A stretch of DNA of 55,548 bases from Marinobacter sp. (lineage in GTDB: Bacteria; Pseudomonadota; Gammaproteobacteria; Pseudomonadales; Oleiphilaceae), in assembly GCA_018066865.1 (NCBI GenBank), contig JAGPVT010000074.1, positions 1 to 55,548 on the forward strand. Direction: 5' to 3'. The notes below the pieces were generated by a model, which had not been told where the DNA came from, did not search any database, and worked only from the letters and a program-made list of their open reading frames with translations. This document shows, piece by piece, positions 53,701 through 55,548 of this stretch; the first letter of the stretch is position 1, and the number at the start of each line of letters is the position of its first letter. Both the position numbers and the translations under genes were made by a program.

Positions 53701-55548
53701 GTAGCAAACTGGGTCAACTCGCCGGGTATTGCGCCGGGTTTGTCCGTATTTCTGGTGGAAAAAGTGGGCGACCAGTTCACACTCAACGCCGGTTTTTCGC
53801 TTGCAGGTCTTGGTGTCCGCGTTGGCAAGAATGCGGGGCCGCTTCTAAACCTGGGAATCATGAGTATTGATGCCGTAGGCGTCCACGTTTATGGCGAGGC
53901 AGTTCCCGCTGGGCTGGGCGGTGGCGTTCAGGTACAGCTTGACGGGCTTGCCCTTGTTCCCTCTGCAGCCGGCGGCGATAACGCCGTTGCCAACAACATT
54001 ATGAGCGATGCAGGCAATGATGCTTCTCCCTCCGCCCGCCCTGCGTTCAGCCCGTCACTGGCCATTCAGAAACCGCCTGGGCAGGATCTCGGAATTTCTC
54101 TTAGCGCTGGAGACCAGCCCGGGCCATGGTGGTTAACCATTCAGAGGCAACTTGGACCTTTGTACCTTGAGCAATTCGGGTTTGACGTATCCGAGTTGAA
54201 TGGCAGCGTCACGGGCATTTCGCTGCTATTTGATGCCCGCGTCTCTCTGTTTGGTCTGACCGCCTCAGTTGAAGAATTGGGACTGCACTGGCTGGGCGGG
54301 GACGTGTTTGAACTTAATAACTGGGCCGTGGACCTCAAAGGGCTGGGCGTGTCAGGAGACTTCTCTGGCTTGTCGATCTCCGGTGGGCTTCTGAAAACGG
54401 ATCTGGATGGAAAGATCGGCTACGTTGGAATGCTGATGGGCCGTTTTGGGGTATACGGGCTGTCACTGTTCGGAGGCTACAACGAGGATAACGGATTACC
54501 GTCTTTCTTCGTGTTTGGCGCCATTCAGGGTCCGATTGGCGGGCCACCGGCATTTTTCCTGACGGGTATCGGCGGAGGGCTCGGAATCAAACGGAGGTTG
54601 CGTGTGCCCGACGACCTGTCCCGGTTTGGTGAGTACCCCTTTATCAAGGCACTGGACCCGGCGGCGAGCCTGTCAAACGATCCCCTGGAAGAATTGCGAC
54701 AACTGGCGGCCTATTTCCCGCCGGAACCTGGCAATTTCTGGTTTGCGGCAGGCATCAGCTTTACCAGCTTTTCGTTAGTAGACGGCGTTGCGGTTCTTTC
54801 GGTTTCGGTTGGAAACGGCCTGGAGCTGAACCTTTTTGGCTTGGCGAGATTGGCACTTCCCAGGCCCCAGGCGGCTCTGGTCTCTATTGAGCTGGGGCTA
54901 TTAGCCCGGTTCTCGTCGTCGGAAGGACTTTTCCTGATACAGGCACAGCTTACCGACAACAGCTGGCTGCTGTATCCGGAAGTGCGCCTGACAGGCGGTT
55001 TTGCCTTTGCAACCTGGTGGTTGGGGCCAAATGCGGGCCAATTTGTTCTGACACTGGGTGGCTATCACCCCAGCTTCCATCGCGACGGTTATCCGGTGGT
55101 TCCGCGGCTTGGGCTTCTGTGGAGGGTGTCCAATGCGATTGTCATCAAAGGTGAATCCTACTTTGCGCTGACATCCGAAGCACTGATGGCAGGTGTCGAA
55201 ATCGAGGTCAGTGCGGATTTTGGCTGGGCTTGGGCGCGAATAGCCTTTGGTGCCAACGCAATTGTCTATTTCGATCCTTTCTATTTCATGGCGGATGCCT
55301 ATGCGAGGATATCCGCCGGTATCAAGATCAAAACCTTCTTTGGCACCATCCGTATCAGTATCAGCCTGGGCGCCCAAATTGAAGTGGAAGGCCCGGATTT
55401 CCGGGGCAAGGCTACTATCGAAATCGGGCCTTGCGACATCAAGGTCAGGTTCGGAACCTCCCGGGAAATTCGCGGAATATTCGTCGACTGGGACGGCTTC
55501 GTACCCAAGTACCTGGAAGAGGTGGGGCCGGGCAGGGCGCGGACATTA
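47719..55548 (+). CDS. Giant protein with C-terminal DUF6603-like region, 3' end outside window
   Basis: Translating from the ATG at 47719 gives exactly 2,610 codons with no stop up to the last base, so the gene is longer still. There is no signal peptide (MGAEQNLDVFATLAEAVGL). Helical stretches (starting near residues 216, 685, 1265, 1665 and 1874) alternate with long beta-rich parts. Residues about 890-1120 look like an alpha/beta hydrolase whose nucleophile elbow is GAAGA at 990-994 (Ala at 992), followed by VGTPWNP at 1012-1018. From about 2110 on it is dense beta structure with GGPPAFFLTGIGGGLGIKRR, which resembles DUF6603 from memory. Function unknown. The open frame itself is certain; the domain label is moderate. 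Confidence 0.85.
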   Translation, partial: MGAEQNLDVFATLAEAVGLTRDGELQGQWFQDPLGTPNGSKRGLSSMMYLEDQREALITFVDDVLGTAERDTEGDAIWVPLFKDSGATIFLVVQQASDGVRAGFGIEYESGSETPSVAVRAHVPVFQFEREGAGPLDTSGSEPDWLVLGRADAHIEVSLEVGISNDAPTPGELFIGGVYLALHLPTDPSDDLAFSVGLRRLQLPGSSAPKDFNLTVDSIDELGGEFLEFMTGLIQAQAEALDTTNPATAPFAALTALAGLRAVNHIPAFPLEQLISTGIPAVTHWLESILANTDSRNAWLGQWAALLGGSVNTTRSAIEFSDGQLTGSVGLRVESSSGGGLIITPWLEGALRPQSGAEVKAHVDLLILQTLASSVTALPNLSFSAVFGQEAGLGSGLLTGDPGLGSVKVGLVLKDGRPAFALTAHDVTLGGVNHEVLDLSSPEAALAAADGVVDGALVAALNSLGRPGEISALVLGLDPPAGISGPSAINLLTDPLGQISAYWNTLRTSPASMTLILTAIQELITGSSSSVSGDGTSENPWEIDLDPVNILVSLDGDWVHFDLQASVEQGVFEGKTADVFVEARLLKMNFSRPAVEFFSRIKAGTRLRGPGEDNLRLDLGPMDLITRSVGVAIGWSASTGLSAVVEAPGLHVELEAVQDSSSSTVSVPVPLPEFHNDGSMTFAPDWEAIEQAIAALLQRMESPVVNVGLDLTGWSGTGARLSLSALLSDPKSALESWVGDLVLDCDHVRDAMSPLAYLLSGFRQRAPLGTGNERTPFRAAIAAEVQAPGLAAWLDPGCAIPRERYEPAAGHFDLSEPPEPSTLAAALKSAGTELPELDDLMTGRASLGDAFKALLDRLTGTDGLLGRPASLPDGVNGVDLAGLSYRELMAYGVLNLLPQEAAGIAPDSVLYVGCEEIWADCFGADSFDIRTTSEKLTIPASAQGRWSICLPSPAAAASVRPDRGAVEEQAQRLVTVLEGRLAPVTVVAFGAAGAAALKAANIVANVEHVITVGTPWNPVSLNGLTSGLSGDALRLVELIRRPNEETLAEEEIAGESGPTLQFGYVVDRAVAAAGFAARRLGELPRADEQTRRPGMPVHAVFGSLDADTLEAGMAALVADAIDYRYEQFETPETPPQKLHLGIDLPVFDADLGGVLVGVGAILELATCDRGESGSGFAVQTERQLIVDLHFGVHDGWLIGGPGAEQTDIEVRWISARLYLPLQGSARVSGARIILHEANCFGIRRERWVIENGADLADSTLPTPEIHLIMAEVVSRLASASSSLAQLLANIGLVQAGGYNPEGLDELVVDAGAAVSAALGSSAESMAGVVRALGDFSGTGAEISWTIDAASITVNLANRNIQVGVEHTAVDLSPFSLAVSVSAASATISASLGQILEGAGGLRLSGGAQTGPSPASLGVEWRLPGAPATKTINLLEPTQLDDLARLGASLIPATVLAGFTDHLRDNASEDARQAIETLLNGLGLLAPVSELATRRILLPWALFLDPVGWLKFGTRQWALDPFGQSVQTLNALGQLLIPGFAGDGFEISNDVSVNYGVNDGRFEVAVNIETSHAMGPTPVNIAIAGGLSITTSGSVMPVMATTVTFDDKGISLAVSPDVRIDLIRAAPAAPMPVYPAGPGIGALLSTGAGMAIPVVLNALIAERSDPSPSLTKDVAAAIYELGSALDLLESDQFADAKIQVFAGNPASVLLARLPNLVVSAISQLANALDPSGTFVSATSVGPGVSRLALGSSDPVEITLDASSAGPAIEVTAFLSITDVGAIGFDRVRLSESGVQVSVSYTASGFDVGNGLVLRPVARVDAGVSGSGFQRLAGIGLVTDGVGDQSVQFRWALNDTPPRIALVNKSLTGETEDTDPASVGLALLSQAISMAAGITLDAMGTLGADAIDALQDVLFTGGSATLDPILFDAFSDPEALLHRLFQLGFNLADKNLKITIDSKVDIGFTRNGNLVGIFLSLPEGERIALTSSDPTVDLEVVANWVNSPGIAPGLSVFLVEKVGDQFTLNAGFSLAGLGVRVGKNAGPLLNLGIMSIDAVGVHVYGEAVPAGLGGGVQVQLDGLALVPSAAGGDNAVANNIMSDAGNDASPSARPAFSPSLAIQKPPGQDLGISLSAGDQPGPWWLTIQRQLGPLYLEQFGFDVSELNGSVTGISLLFDARVSLFGLTASVEELGLHWLGGDVFELNNWAVDLKGLGVSGDFSGLSISGGLLKTDLDGKIGYVGMLMGRFGVYGLSLFGGYNEDNGLPSFFVFGAIQGPIGGPPAFFLTGIGGGLGIKRRLRVPDDLSRFGEYPFIKALDPAASLSNDPLEELRQLAAYFPPEPGNFWFAAGISFTSFSLVDGVAVLSVSVGNGLELNLFGLARLALPRPQAALVSIELGLLARFSSSEGLFLIQAQLTDNSWLLYPEVRLTGGFAFATWWLGPNAGQFVLTLGGYHPSFHRDGYPVVPRLGLLWRVSNAIVIKGESYFALTSEALMAGVEIEVSADFGWAWARIAFGANAIVYFDPFYFMADAYARISAGIKIKTFFGTIRISISLGAQIEVEGPDFRGKATIEIGPCDIKVRFGTSREIRGIFVDWDGFVPKYLEEVGPGRARTL

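Noticed and set aside
1..55548. CRISPR arrays, insertion sequences or prophage genes
   Set aside because: No repeat-spacer pattern, transposase, integrase or phage structural gene was recognised anywhere in the window.

Overview
The window looks like chromosome of a marine gammaproteobacterium, most likely Marinobacter or a close relative. This rests on moderate GC, a PsrA-type operator in front of an ETF operon, a cydABDC operon, TRAP transport and Pseudomonas-like versions of most housekeeping genes. The genus is inferred from the look of the proteins; no search was run.

Positions 1-12,000 are core energy metabolism. ETF:ubiquinone oxidoreductase (minus) diverges from etfBA (plus) across a 20-bp perfect palindrome that fits the fatty-acid regulator PsrA. 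An rlmA-type rRNA methyltransferase, a saccharopine-dehydrogenase-like reductase and a four-gene cytochrome bd operon (cydA-cydB-cydD-cydC, minus) follow. Positions 12,000-17,000 hold a small methyltransferase, tRNA-Leu(TAA) with its promoter, a 750-bp stretch with two decayed genes and an intact 47-codon membrane-protein gene, an enoyl-CoA hydratase, and an ABC-2 exporter coupled to a DUF192 lipoprotein.

Positions 17,400-31,900 contain a cardiolipin-synthase-like gene and then a selenium locus: a PhnDCE-like importer of the putative selenate type (with two fused permease halves), a SenB-type selenosugar synthase, and a flavoprotein-SelD fusion translationally coupled to a phasin-like/helix-hairpin-helix protein. 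SenA and the selenocysteine genes are not in the window. A PilZ-like protein, a GNAT-nitrilase fusion, a chemoreceptor and a periplasmic binding protein follow.

Positions 31,700-46,200 hold a thioesterase relic, recQ, an acyltransferase and an esterase, a TrkH potassium channel subunit, acpH, a retropepsin-like protein, and a MocR regulator divergent from a TRAP transporter-HMG-CoA reductase operon. That operon reads as mevalonate uptake and catabolism, and a three-copy TGGTACA operator lies between it and the regulator. An alpha/beta hydrolase and a LysE exporter close this part.

Positions 46,264-55,548 are the least explained part. A lipase-like gene that appears to lose its 3' half is followed by a promoter with an inverted repeat, an unrecognised 198-residue protein, and one base later an uninterrupted reading frame of at least 2,610 codons that runs off the end. 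It has no signal peptide, a dead alpha/beta-hydrolase-like segment near residues 890-1120 and a beta-rich C-terminal region resembling DUF6603. This two-gene unit is the best candidate for an undescribed system.
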